A program made the translations under genes and the position numbers. This document shows positions 9,655-19,094 of a stretch of 64,000 nt of DNA, in pieces. Positions within the stretch are counted from its first letter, which is position 1; the number at the start of each line of letters is the position of its first letter. The stretch comes from Lacibacter luteus (GTDB lineage: Bacteria; Bacteroidota; Bacteroidia; Chitinophagales; Chitinophagaceae), in NCBI RefSeq assembly GCF_004118265.1, contig NZ_SDHW01000001.1:310001-374000 (forward strand), given 5' to 3'. Below the pieces are notes generated by a model. It ran no database searches. It worked only from the letters and a program-made list of their open reading frames with translations, and was not told where the DNA came from.

Positions 9655-12456
9655 TTAGAATTGAATGTTGATACCGAAATTGATCACACGTTGATTGGGA
9701 TAATCCCAGTTGAGTACTTCGGGATCAACACGCTCCAGTTTCGAAAACGTAAGCAGGTTGAGTGCATTTACAAATGCTCTTGCTTTGGTAATGCGTACAA
9801 TGCCTGTCCACTTGGTTGGTAAAGTATAACCCAACTCTACATTGCGTAAACGCAGGTAGCTGCCATCTTTTAACCAAAATGAAGAGTTGCGGTGATTGTT
9901 TGGATTATCATCTAAACTCAAACGTGGATAAGTTGCTGTAGCCGCAGTTGCAGGCGTCCAGCGATCAAGATGATGTGCAAATGCCTGCCCATAACCACCG
10001 TTGCTGTTTTGCTGAAACTCAAGTGTGTTGCTGTTATTCGTCCATATGTTGCGATTGCTTACGCCATTCAGCAACATAGAAAAATCAAGACCCTTCCAGT
10101 TGAAGCCCGCAGTTAAACCGTAAAAGAATAATGGCTTTGTTGAGCCGATAGCTGTTTCATCAAACACATTAATAATACCATCGCCATTTGTGTCTTTAAA
10201 TTTAATATCACCGGGCACAGGATTGTACCCTTCAACAACCGGGCTGTTATTAATATCTGTTTGTGATTGATAAAAACCAATAGCAGTTAAACCAAACGGC
10301 TGACCAACCGGTAAACCTGTGCGGCGTTGGTAGGCATAAGGACGAATCACTTCATCCATCCAAATGATCTTGCTTTTGCTGACGGATGCATTGGCATTTA
10401 CATACCAATAAAAATCGCCTGCATGATCATTGTAGTTGATCGCCGCTTCAAAACCTTTGTAACGGCGTTCGCCCATATTTTCGGAAGGAAGAGTACTGCC
10501 AATGATGGCACTTGCATTAGTGCCACGTTGCTGCAACAGATCATAAAACAGGTGATCGTAATAATCAACACTCAGCTCCAGTTTGTTGTTGAAGAAACTG
10601 ATATCGGCACCCGCATTGAACTTGCGTGCTTTCTCCCAGGTAATATTCGGGTTAGCAAGCGATGCTTCGCTGAGTGTACTGTTGCCTGTTGATGGATTCT
10701 GGAAATAATAAGTAGAACCGGAATTATAAAACTGCTGGTACACATAATAACCTGCACCGCTGTTGTCACCTGTTTTGCCATAGGTTGCACGCCATTTTAA
10801 ATTACTGATCACAGGCACATGAAACCATTTTTCTTTACTCATGTTCCAGCCTAAACCAACTGCAGGAAAGAAACCCCACTGTTTGTTTTGTGGATAACGG
10901 TTCATGGCCATGTAAGAACCTGCAACTTCTGCAAAATAGGTTTCATCGTAATTGTATTGTGCTCTTGCAGCAAAACCATAATTGTTCAATGGCAGATCGT
11001 AACCCGTTACATAATTATCGCTGTTGAACAACAAGGCACTTTGAAATGCATGCTTTCCTTTTTCTGTATCATAACCTAATGAAAACTCATTATAGATCTG
11101 GCGGTTTTGTGAGTTTACACTTGAGCTGTTGCTTTGCGATGCATCGGTACCGATCTTCTGCAATGTGGTGTCGCCGGTTAATGGATTTAACTGGAAATCA
11201 TACACCGCAAATGTTTTACTACGGTTGATCGATTCATCATAATAAGAATTGAATGAGGTGAAGCCACGTACATACAAACCTTTGATGAAATCGAGATTCT
11301 GACGAAGTGCTACATCTACACCCAAATTGCGGTTATAGGTTGGCCGGTAGCCCGAACGAAGAACCTGTCCGTAAATATTATTGCTGTATTGTACATTACC
11401 ACCAAGCGATTGGTTGTGATTAAACACAGGGTAAGCATTGTTGGGCGTTGCAAGTATGTTATCGTAAATAGCATCTGTACCTGCACCCGGCTCGTTGCCG
11501 TTACGTAAGCGACCGAATATATTCAGCGAAAGCAATGTGCTTTTGGTTAAATCAACATCAATATTGCTTCTGAAAACATAACGCTTGTAGAAATTATTGG
11601 TAGGATACGTGTTTAACTTGTTATCGGTAATAAAGAATCCTTGCTGGTTGAGATAATCAAGATCAACAAAGTAACGGGACAGTTTGCCACCACCTGAAAT
11701 GTTCAGGTTATAGCGCTGCATGGTTGCCTGTTTGTTCAAGATAGAATTGTACCAATCAACATCAGGATGTGTATATGGACTTGAATGATCTTTATACTTA
11801 TTCAAATCATCTGCAGAATACACCGGTGCTTTACCATCATTCATCAATGCTTCATTGAATAAGGAAGCATAGTCGAAAGAATTTAAAAACTCCGGACGAT
11901 TTAATTGTTGCTGAATAGCCGATTGTGCAGTAAATGAAATTTTGCGTGGTGCAATGCTGCCACGTTTTGTTTTTATCAGCAATACCCCATCCGAACCACG
12001 CTGACCGTACATGGCTGTTGCCAATCCATCTTTTAATACGGTCACCGATTCGATCTGTTGCGGATCGATGCTGGTGAATGTGCGGGGTACACCATCAATC
12101 ACCACCAGAGGGGAAAAACCACGTAAGGAAATAGAAGGTTGATCGCTTCCGGGTTTGCCGGATGCCTGAACAAGATACAACCCGGCGAGTTTGCCGTATA
12201 ACGCTCCTTCGATCTGCGTTACCGGAACAGATTCCAGTTGACTGCCCTGAATTCTGCCCTGTGCCTGGAGTAACGCACTACGTGTTTGCTCTCCAAATGC
12301 AACCGGCAATTTTTCTGTTTGCCCGGCCTGCTTCTGCTGCGTTGAATCTGTTGTTTGTGCAGGTAGCACCCGGCACAAAAACACGATGCCCGCAAAAAGC
12401 ATTGCCTGTTTCAGCAATTGCTGCTGCCCGTAAAATGTTGGGCGTTGTTTTTTCAT
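9655..12456 (-). CDS. susC: SusC/RagA-like TonB-dependent transporter lacking the usual N-terminal beta-sandwich
   Basis: This 933-residue outer-membrane transporter is the first gene of the leftward operon and is divergent from the HTCS gene. After a signal peptide (MLFAGIVFLCRVLPAQ) it goes through a short linker of about 50 residues straight into the plug domain (SISLRGFSPLVVIDGVP, ESVTVLKDGLATAMYGQRG). It then has a complete barrel ending in INFGINIQF. The carboxypeptidase-regulatory-like domain and the usual VVVxGYG stretch before the plug are missing, which explains why it is about 90-120 residues shorter than the other three SusC proteins here. The plug and barrel look intact, so it is likely functional. 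Substrate is unknown. Confidence 0.92.
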   Translation of the reverse strand: MKKQRPTFYGQQQLLKQAMLFAGIVFLCRVLPAQTTDSTQQKQAGQTEKLPVAFGEQTRSALLQAQGRIQGSQLESVPVTQIEGALYGKLAGLYLVQASGKPGSDQPSISLRGFSPLVVIDGVPRTFTSIDPQQIESVTVLKDGLATAMYGQRGSDGVLLIKTKRGSIAPRKISFTAQSAIQQQLNRPEFLNSFDYASLFNEALMNDGKAPVYSADDLNKYKDHSSPYTHPDVDWYNSILNKQATMQRYNLNISGGGKLSRYFVDLDYLNQQGFFITDNKLNTYPTNNFYKRYVFRSNIDVDLTKSTLLSLNIFGRLRNGNEPGAGTDAIYDNILATPNNAYPVFNHNQSLGGNVQYSNNIYGQVLRSGYRPTYNRNLGVDVALRQNLDFIKGLYVRGFTSFNSYYDESINRSKTFAVYDFQLNPLTGDTTLQKIGTDASQSNSSSVNSQNRQIYNEFSLGYDTEKGKHAFQSALLFNSDNYVTGYDLPLNNYGFAARAQYNYDETYFAEVAGSYMAMNRYPQNKQWGFFPAVGLGWNMSKEKWFHVPVISNLKWRATYGKTGDNSGAGYYVYQQFYNSGSTYYFQNPSTGNSTLSEASLANPNITWEKARKFNAGADISFFNNKLELSVDYYDHLFYDLLQQRGTNASAIIGSTLPSENMGERRYKGFEAAINYNDHAGDFYWYVNANASVSKSKIIWMDEVIRPYAYQRRTGLPVGQPFGLTAIGFYQSQTDINNSPVVEGYNPVPGDIKFKDTNGDGIINVFDETAIGSTKPLFFYGLTAGFNWKGLDFSMLLNGVSNRNIWTNNSNTLEFQQNSNGGYGQAFAHHLDRWTPATAATATYPRLSLDDNPNNHRNSSFWLKDGSYLRLRNVELGYTLPTKWTGIVRITKARAFVNALNLLTFSKLERVDPEVLNWDYPNQRVINFGINIQF

Positions 12457-12563
12457 TTCTGCGTAAGTTTTGGTTTAGTAGTTTGTTTATGGCATAGCAT
12501 TTCTGCTTCGCTATAAATCTCCTTCAGCCGCAAAAAGCACAGGGATGAAAATTCTGTTGATGT

Positions 12564-12672
12564 GGGGGTGTAATCCTGTTTTTCTGTAAGAAAATTGACA
12601 ATCAATTAATTATTCCCTAACATTTGCATAATAAAGCAGATTATTACCCTGTGTAAACAGGATTGCACCCCC
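12564..12672. repeat. 18-bp inverted repeat flanking the AT-rich core of the divergent promoter
   Basis: Left arm 12564-12581 reads GGGGGTGTAATCCTGTTT. Right arm 12655-12672 reads AAACAGGATTGCACCCCC, its reverse complement at 17 of 18 positions. The 73 bases between them are very AT-rich. The arms are well placed to be the two half-sites of a regulator such as the adjacent HTCS, or to pair in RNA. Confidence 0.75.
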
Positions 12673-12695
12673 TGCTTTTTCGCAGGTATCGGTGC
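12665..12695 (+). other. Nested hairpin in HTCS leader
   Basis: GCACC (12665-12669) pairs with GGTGC (12691-12695), and inside it CCTGC (12671-12675) pairs with GCAGG (12682-12686) around a TTTTTC loop. Its 5' half is the same sequence as the right arm of the long inverted repeat, so the two structures exclude each other. No T-run follows, so it is not a simple terminator. Confidence 0.5.
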
Positions 12696-12818
12696 TTAAG
12701 AATGAAAACTGCTGTGTAAGATGTTGCCAACCTGCACAACACCCGATTTCACTAATTTGTGCGCCAGCTTATGCCCACGAACCAATTGTCTTTTACCGGT
12801 TTTCGTTACCTGTACAAT

Positions 12819-15800
12819 ATGTGCAAGGAATGTTTTGTTGCTGCTCTTCTTTTTATCAGTGCAGGTCTTTCTGCACAAAAACTCAGCTTTCATCATTTAA
12901 CTGTTGAGCAAGGGCTTTCGCAAAACACGGTGCTTTCAATTGCGCAGGATGCAAGGGGTTTTATGTGGATGGGTACCCGTTACGGACTGAACAGGTTTGA
13001 TGGGCACTCCTTTATTAATTACCAGAACAATCCAAACGATCCCCGATCGATCTCCAACAACTATATTAATTGTGTGTACAGCGATTCAAAGAAAAATCTG
13101 TGGATCGGAACCGAAAACGGATTGAACCGCTTTGAATCTGAAACAAACTCTTTCAACCATTATTCACTCCCCTTTCCCGATAAACGAAAAGACCAGGTTA
13201 TTTCCTGTATTGATGAAACAAAGGATGGAATGCTTTGGGTGGGAACATTTGGTCGCCTGTTCAGCGCAGCAACCGGCAGCGATGAGTTTAAGATCGTTGT
13301 GTCGGCCGGCGGCACTCCTTTTTATTATACAAGCATCAAGCGGGTGTACAGAGATCATGCAGGATTTATTTGGGTAGCCACAACAACTGGCTTGGTAAGG
13401 TTGCAAAAAACAAGCGGTGGTTATACTGAGAAGAAGTTTGTGAACGAAGCCGCTAACAGCAACAGTCTCTCTGATAATTATGTTACATCAGTTACAGAAG
13501 ATAAAGCTGGCAATTTGTGGGTTGGAACAATTAATGGATTAAACCTTTTCAACAGAGCTACGGAAAGCTTCACCCGTTTCTATTCAGCACAGGCAAACAG
13601 TATCATCAATAATAATATCCGCACACTGCTTTGCGATAAGGAAGGTAAACTCTGGATAGGCACTCAGGAAGGTGTAAGCATTGTAGAGCCGCAAACAAAA
13701 ACTTTTACCTCGTATCAAAACAATGCAGCAGATGAAAAGAGTTTAAGTCAGAATTCGGTACACAGCATTTTTGAAGATGCAAATGGTTCTGTTTGGGTGG
13801 GTACTTTTTTTGGCGGTGTAAATCTTACGTATAAAGACAAAACAATTTTTACTACCTGGCGTAATAAAGGCCCTGCATCGGGCATCAGTAATAATGTAGT
13901 GAGTTCAATTGTTGCTGATGAAGAAAAGAATTTATGGATCGGTACTGAAGGTGGTGGTTTAAATTATGTGAACCGCAGTACAGGAAATGTGAGCACTTAC
14001 AGGAATCAACCGGGCCATGCAGGAAGCATTGGTTCCAATCTTGTAAAAACAGTTTTTATTGATCGTGATAAACAATTGTGGGTTGGTACACATGGTGCAG
14101 GTCTTGCACTCTTCAACAAACAAACACAACAGTTTCAGAGTTTTTATATTAACGAAACAGAAAACAGCAGAAAGCAATCGGAAGTTGTGGCTATTATGGA
14201 AGACAGTGAGCATAACTTCTGGGTAGGCAAACATTCAGGATTGTATGTATTTAAACGAACGGGTACTGTTTTAACCGACGCTCCGCAACAGTCGTATTTA
14301 AAAACACTATCATCAGCAAGTATCAGTTATCTTATTGAAGACCGTAACAAAAATATCTGGATCGGTACACTCAATGGTTTGTATGTGTTTAACCTGCTTA
14401 AGAAAACACTGCAACCTGTTCAACTGAAAACAAACAACCCTGTTGTAAACATCAACTGTATAAAAGAAGACAGTGATGGGAATATCTGGATCGGTATTCA
14501 TTACGGCGGATTAATAAAATATCAACCAGCTACAAAAGCATACAGCAGTTTTACAACCAAAGATGGTTTGCCGAACGATAATGTAGTAGGTATACTGGAA
14601 GATAACAATGAAAACCTGTGGCTGAGTACGGGTAATGGATTAGTAAAATTTACAACAGCCGATACCAGTTTTCATACCTACACTGCGGGTGATGGACTTG
14701 CCGGAAATGAATTTAATTACAATGCATTTTATAAAGACAGTAATGGTGAAATGTTCTTTGGCGGCATTAATGGATTTACCGGTTTTTATCCGAATGAAAT
14801 TGAAACGAATGAAGTATCTGCACCACTCGTTTTTACCGGCTTGAAGTTGTTCAATACTAAAGTTGACATCAATGATGCAACTGATCTGTTGAAAAAAGAT
14901 ATCAGTTACACACATAAACTGGAGTTTGGTTATAATCAACACACATTCACCATTGAATTTGCATTGCTGAATTTTATCAAGCCATCAAAAAACAAATACG
15001 CTTATAAACTAGAAGGTGCAGGAAAAGAATGGACAGAGATTAATCAACCTTCTGCAACATTTACCAACCTGGCTGAAGGCAGTTATACGTTATGGGTAAA
15101 AGGATCGAACAACGATGGTGTTTGGGGAAAGCCGGTTCAAATGCAGATCACTATTCTTCCTCCTTTCTGGAAATCGTGGTGGGCCTTTTTCATTTACTTG
15201 TTGCTGCTTGCTACTGTGCTGTTTTTTATCGTCCGTTATTTTTACCTGCAGGCATTGCTACGCCGGGATCAGGAGTTGCACCAGGTGAAGCTTAATTTCT
15301 TTACCAATATTTCGCACGAGATACGTACGCATCTTACACTCATTATGACGCCTGTTGAAAAGATGCAGCAGGAAAACAAAGCCAACAACATTTTATCGCA
15401 GCAATTGTCGAATGTGCGTACAAATGCTGATCGCCTGCTTAAACTTGTAAGCGAGTTGATGGATTTTCGCAAAGCAGAAACCAATCATTTAAAATTGTAT
15501 GTAGCAAAGCATGATCTGGTTGCATTCCTTCATTCTATTTACAGTTCGTTTGAAGAATTATCACTTTCAAAAAATATCCGTCTTTCGTTTGTGCACAACA
15601 AACCATCAATACCTGTTTGGTTTGATAAAGAACAAATGGAGAAAGTGATCTTTAACCTGCTCACCAATGCCTTTAAGTTTACTGCAGAAGGCGGACAAGT
15701 ATTGCTGCATGTTGAAGAGCAGGATAAACAGGTGTTGATTAAAGTAACTGACAATGGTCGTGGTATTGCTCCTGAGTACATTGATAAACTGTTCACCAAT

Positions 15801-16844
15801 TTTTTCCAGGTAAATGATCATACTACACAAAATACAGGGTATGGAATTGGATTAGCATTGTCGAAAAATATTACGGAGCTGCACAAAGGCACCCTAACAG
15901 TTGAAAGTGAAACAAGCGAAACAGCAGCCAACAACCGCACCTGTTTTACAGTAACGTTGCTGAAAGGCAATGCGCATTTTTCAAACGAAGAGCTATCGCT
16001 CCAAAGCGAATTGGAAAGCATGCACACTCCTGCTGCTATTTCAGAAGCAACAGAACTTCCCGAAGCAGAACAATTACCTGAAGCAACACAAAGAACCGTT
16101 CTTATTGTAGAAGACAATGCCGAGTTGCGTGAACTGATAAAAGAAACGTTGCAGCACAGTTATAAGATCATTGAAGCGGAGAATGGTGCAACAGGCTGGC
16201 AGTTTTCAACGGAAGAAATTCCTGATCTTGTGGTGAGCGATGTGATGATGCCGGAAATGGATGGGTTTGAATTGTGCAGTCGTTTAAAAACCGATGAACG
16301 TACCAGTCATATTCCTGTTGTATTATTAACGGCTAAAACTGCTCAATCCGATCATGTGAGCGGATTAACCAAAGGAGCCGACAGTTATCTCACAAAACCT
16401 TTCAGCACGCAGGTATTGGAACTCACCGTTCGTAATTTGCTTGCAGCAAGAGATGTTTTATCGAAACGTTACAGCAAGCAGTTCTTCCTGCAGCCGAAGA
16501 ATGTTACCATCGACAATACGGAAGAGCAGTTTTTAACCAAGCTCATTCTGATCATTGAAGAGCATCTCGATCATCCTGATTTTGGTGTTGACATGCTGGC
16601 GCAGAAAATTGCGATGAGTCAATCAGTGTTGTACAAAAAATTAAAAGCACTCACCGATATGTCGGTGAATGACTTTATTAAGTCCATCCGTTTAAAACGT
16701 GCAGCACAACTTTTACGCATGCAGCAGTACAGTGTTTTTGAAGTAGGCTATATGGTTGGCTTCAGCGACCGGAAATACTTCAGCAAAGAATTTAAAAAGC
16801 AGTTTGGTAAAACGCCGAGTGAGTTTATGCAGGGGGAAGAATAA
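12819..16844 (+). CDS. Hybrid two-component system sensor-regulator (HTCS) with double propeller, histidine kinase, receiver and AraC domain
   Basis: This 1341-residue inner-membrane protein fuses sensor and regulator and typically senses a periplasmic oligosaccharide to activate neighbouring SusC/D and enzyme genes. Order: signal peptide (CFVAALLFISAGLSAQ); about 13-14 propeller repeats of the W[IV]GTxxGL type; a Y_Y_Y domain; a membrane segment (WAFFIYLLLLATVLFFIVRYF). Then the kinase H-box at about H833 (NISHEIRTHLTLI), an ATPase domain with NLLTNAFKFT and GYGIGLALS, a receiver with phospho-acceptor about D1141 (VSDVMMPEMDG), and a C-terminal AraC HTH (VGYMVGFSDRKYFSKEFKKQFG). The H-box carries His where the family normally has Pro after RT. 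ATG at 12819 is preferred as it puts the signal peptide at the N-terminus. GTG 12759 or ATG 12771 are possible. Confidence 0.95.
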   Translation: MCKECFVAALLFISAGLSAQKLSFHHLTVEQGLSQNTVLSIAQDARGFMWMGTRYGLNRFDGHSFINYQNNPNDPRSISNNYINCVYSDSKKNLWIGTENGLNRFESETNSFNHYSLPFPDKRKDQVISCIDETKDGMLWVGTFGRLFSAATGSDEFKIVVSAGGTPFYYTSIKRVYRDHAGFIWVATTTGLVRLQKTSGGYTEKKFVNEAANSNSLSDNYVTSVTEDKAGNLWVGTINGLNLFNRATESFTRFYSAQANSIINNNIRTLLCDKEGKLWIGTQEGVSIVEPQTKTFTSYQNNAADEKSLSQNSVHSIFEDANGSVWVGTFFGGVNLTYKDKTIFTTWRNKGPASGISNNVVSSIVADEEKNLWIGTEGGGLNYVNRSTGNVSTYRNQPGHAGSIGSNLVKTVFIDRDKQLWVGTHGAGLALFNKQTQQFQSFYINETENSRKQSEVVAIMEDSEHNFWVGKHSGLYVFKRTGTVLTDAPQQSYLKTLSSASISYLIEDRNKNIWIGTLNGLYVFNLLKKTLQPVQLKTNNPVVNINCIKEDSDGNIWIGIHYGGLIKYQPATKAYSSFTTKDGLPNDNVVGILEDNNENLWLSTGNGLVKFTTADTSFHTYTAGDGLAGNEFNYNAFYKDSNGEMFFGGINGFTGFYPNEIETNEVSAPLVFTGLKLFNTKVDINDATDLLKKDISYTHKLEFGYNQHTFTIEFALLNFIKPSKNKYAYKLEGAGKEWTEINQPSATFTNLAEGSYTLWVKGSNNDGVWGKPVQMQITILPPFWKSWWAFFIYLLLLATVLFFIVRYFYLQALLRRDQELHQVKLNFFTNISHEIRTHLTLIMTPVEKMQQENKANNILSQQLSNVRTNADRLLKLVSELMDFRKAETNHLKLYVAKHDLVAFLHSIYSSFEELSLSKNIRLSFVHNKPSIPVWFDKEQMEKVIFNLLTNAFKFTAEGGQVLLHVEEQDKQVLIKVTDNGRGIAPEYIDKLFTNFFQVNDHTTQNTGYGIGLALSKNITELHKGTLTVESETSETAANNRTCFTVTLLKGNAHFSNEELSLQSELESMHTPAAISEATELPEAEQLPEATQRTVLIVEDNAELRELIKETLQHSYKIIEAENGATGWQFSTEEIPDLVVSDVMMPEMDGFELCSRLKTDERTSHIPVVLLTAKTAQSDHVSGLTKGADSYLTKPFSTQVLELTVRNLLAARDVLSKRYSKQFFLQPKNVTIDNTEEQFLTKLILIIEEHLDHPDFGVDMLAQKIAMSQSVLYKKLKALTDMSVNDFIKSIRLKRAAQLLRMQQYSVFEVGYMVGFSDRKYFSKEFKKQFGKTPSEFMQGEE

Positions 16845-16876
16845 ACTTTTTATTTAACCCATCTTTATAAACCTAA

Positions 16877-18922
16877 TCACAACGTTATCAATTGCGATTT
16901 TCCTTCTGCAATTTTATATCGCTTCACTTTATCTCCTGATTTAACCACAATAATGAGATTTGTATTAACACGCTCAACTTCCAAATCAAACACATGCCCG
17001 AATGAATGAATATTCCGCAGCGCCATTTTATTCCATTCTTTTGGCAACCGTGGTGTACAATTAAAACTGTTTATATCAACGGGGCGTATTCCAAAGACGC
17101 CTTCGGTATAAATGCGGCAATACAAACCGCTTTCAGCAGACAGATGCCGTTGATTTCCTTCGGGGTATGCTTCCACTGCATAAGGAACATGTTCGCCTAA
17201 TAATCTTCGTCTTGAAAAATATTTCAGAAATGTCAATGCCTTTTCTGGTTCACCTGCAGCAAAAGCTCCACGCAATCCATATAAAGTAGAACGATCCCAG
17301 AATGTTTTATTACCTGCCAATGAAGCGAGCCCATCTTCCGTCCATAAGCGTGGGGAAAATAAAGCAGCCACTGTACCTTCTTTCCGGTCAAAAATATCAA
17401 CTGTTAACGGAGTGGTGATCCATGCACGTAACGTATCATTGCCTTTGTAATAACGGTAAGTCTGGAACCCATCTATCGTGGCACCAAAATATTTTTCAAT
17501 GTTTGCACGAAGTTTTATTGCTTCTTGCTTATACGTTTTGAGTTGCTGTTCTGCAATGCCCAATCGTTTTCCAAGATAGGCCGCAGAAAGCAACGCATCA
17601 TAATACAATGAACTGGTATTAAGATTTGCTTTGCCTGCCGGGAAACGTCCTTCCAGTTCATCACTGTCAGAATATACAACGCCATCTGCTGTTAATTTTC
17701 GTTTCAAATATTCGAGACACCATTCGATCAATGGCCACAAAACTTTTGCTGAATCAATATTACCATATGCCAATGCATAACGACCGGCACCATAAGCAAT
17801 CATCGCCATGTCGCCCCTATCCTTTGCGCCCTGCCAAACACCTGCACCTTCTGCAATAATTGAACTTGGGATTGGTTTGTATTCCGGGTTCATATATTTC
17901 GCAAACATGCGGAAGGAATTCATAGCCGATTTATTTCCGACATCATCACCAAGAAAAGCAAAAAAGGGATTTACATATTCTGCCTGATCATTTGCCCAGA
18001 TGGCTGCATAATATCGTAAGCCCCCCGGCCCATGCATATAACCGCCCCTGGTGTTATAGATACTTTCAGTGCTGCGGATCTTTGCAAACGCAAACATTGT
18101 GTTCAATATCCTGTCGGGTGTTTCCAGAATTAAATTTTCAGTCATCTGTTTTACACGGTACTGCCTTGTAACTTCTTCTTCATTAACGGATGCTTTTATC
18201 ATTGGTTCATTCGCTCTTGTTGCCTGGTAGGTTATTGCAAACACAGCACTATCGCCCGGTTGAATGGTTTTTAAACCTTCACCAATTGTAGAAATAATAA
18301 AATGATGTGGACCGTTACTGGTTCTTTCTGCTGATGGACTTACATCCCGTTTAAGATACTCCATATCAATTTTCACAGCTTGTTTTCCAGCATTGATAAA
18401 CACCAGTTTTTCAACAGCCATTGCTTTATCAACAGATGGAAAATAAATACGCTTCAGCTTTAAACCATCTTTGCCGATCTCGCTGTTTATCTGCATAATG
18501 CCATTATGTGTAATGCTAATTACTTTTTCAGGCATATCATTCATGATGGCTGCATTGTGCACACCGGCTTTCAACAACCTATCGTTGATATAAATTCTGG
18601 GGAGATCGTTGTCTTCCACATTATAAGTCATGTGTGCAATGGTGCGTTGTGGCAATAACCGGAACGAAGGAAAAACCAATGTACGTGACAGTTTTGGTTT
18701 AGCCGTGCTGTCAACAGAATATTGCATCCACATGGAGATTTTTTCGCCACTCATTTCTATATGATCATGATGTGGAAGACGTCCATCAATTGTCCACTGA
18801 ATACTGCCGTCTGGTTGAATGACCCATCTGTCCTGTTGCTCAGTGAGTTTTGTTTCCTGTGCAAAAGAAGCTGCTGTAAACAGCAGCAGCATTAAAGTGG
18901 AACTGATTTTTTTTACTTTCAT
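16877..18922 (-). CDS. Secreted six-hairpin glycosidase-like protein, family not assigned
   Basis: This 681-residue protein has a signal peptide (MLLLFTAASFAQ), an N-terminal beta-rich half and a C-terminal (alpha/alpha)6-type half. Candidate acidic residues occur in AAIWANDQAEY and in VYSDSDELEGRFPAGKANLN. The latter, followed by SSLYYDALLSAAYLGKRLG, resembles the glycogen-debranching/GH78-like superfamily. It is therefore likely a glycoside hydrolase, but I cannot place it in a named family; alpha-L-rhamnosidase-like activity is one possibility. It faces the HTCS gene (stop codons 32 bases apart) and is divergent from the beta-helix gene at 19095, sharing a 172-base promoter region. Confidence 0.7.
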   Translation of the reverse strand: MKVKKISSTLMLLLFTAASFAQETKLTEQQDRWVIQPDGSIQWTIDGRLPHHDHIEMSGEKISMWMQYSVDSTAKPKLSRTLVFPSFRLLPQRTIAHMTYNVEDNDLPRIYINDRLLKAGVHNAAIMNDMPEKVISITHNGIMQINSEIGKDGLKLKRIYFPSVDKAMAVEKLVFINAGKQAVKIDMEYLKRDVSPSAERTSNGPHHFIISTIGEGLKTIQPGDSAVFAITYQATRANEPMIKASVNEEEVTRQYRVKQMTENLILETPDRILNTMFAFAKIRSTESIYNTRGGYMHGPGGLRYYAAIWANDQAEYVNPFFAFLGDDVGNKSAMNSFRMFAKYMNPEYKPIPSSIIAEGAGVWQGAKDRGDMAMIAYGAGRYALAYGNIDSAKVLWPLIEWCLEYLKRKLTADGVVYSDSDELEGRFPAGKANLNTSSLYYDALLSAAYLGKRLGIAEQQLKTYKQEAIKLRANIEKYFGATIDGFQTYRYYKGNDTLRAWITTPLTVDIFDRKEGTVAALFSPRLWTEDGLASLAGNKTFWDRSTLYGLRGAFAAGEPEKALTFLKYFSRRRLLGEHVPYAVEAYPEGNQRHLSAESGLYCRIYTEGVFGIRPVDINSFNCTPRLPKEWNKMALRNIHSFGHVFDLEVERVNTNLIIVVKSGDKVKRYKIAEGKSQLITL

Positions 18923-19094
18923 AACCCGGTTTATAAGCTTGGTTTCTTTTAGTGAAACAAAGGAGAGAAAGTTAAGCCAACCGCTGTTTTATACAATTAA
19001 CCAACTATTCAACTATTCTGGCAAACGGTTCGTTTCTGTAAAAAAAGCCGGAATATTATGTTCGATTTTATTTGTTCATTCTTATTGTATTGCT
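18923..19094. promoter_or_regulatory. Divergent promoter region with tandem CAACTATT repeat
   Basis: This region lies between the divergent six-hairpin glycosidase and beta-helix genes. It holds a perfect tandem duplication of CAACTATT at 19002-19009 and 19010-19017, a possible regulator half-site pair. No clear TAnnTTTG -7 element was found. Confidence 0.4.

Larger units (their letters stand above)
12457..12818 (+). promoter_or_regulatory. Divergent control region between SusC operon and HTCS gene
   Basis: This AT-rich stretch must carry the promoters of both the leftward SusC/D operon and the rightward HTCS gene. It contains an 18-base inverted repeat (12564-12581 and 12655-12672, one mismatch) and a second nested hairpin (12665-12695). 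I found no exact match to the Bacteroidota -7 consensus TAnnTTTG in either direction, so the transcription start sites are not assigned. Alternative HTCS starts (GTG at 12759, ATG at 12771) lie inside it. Confidence 0.6.

Noticed and set aside
18819-19094. In-frame extension of the beta-helix gene to 18819
   Set aside because: It would overlap the divergent glycosidase gene and bury the signal peptide; the ATG at 19095 gives a normal exported protein.
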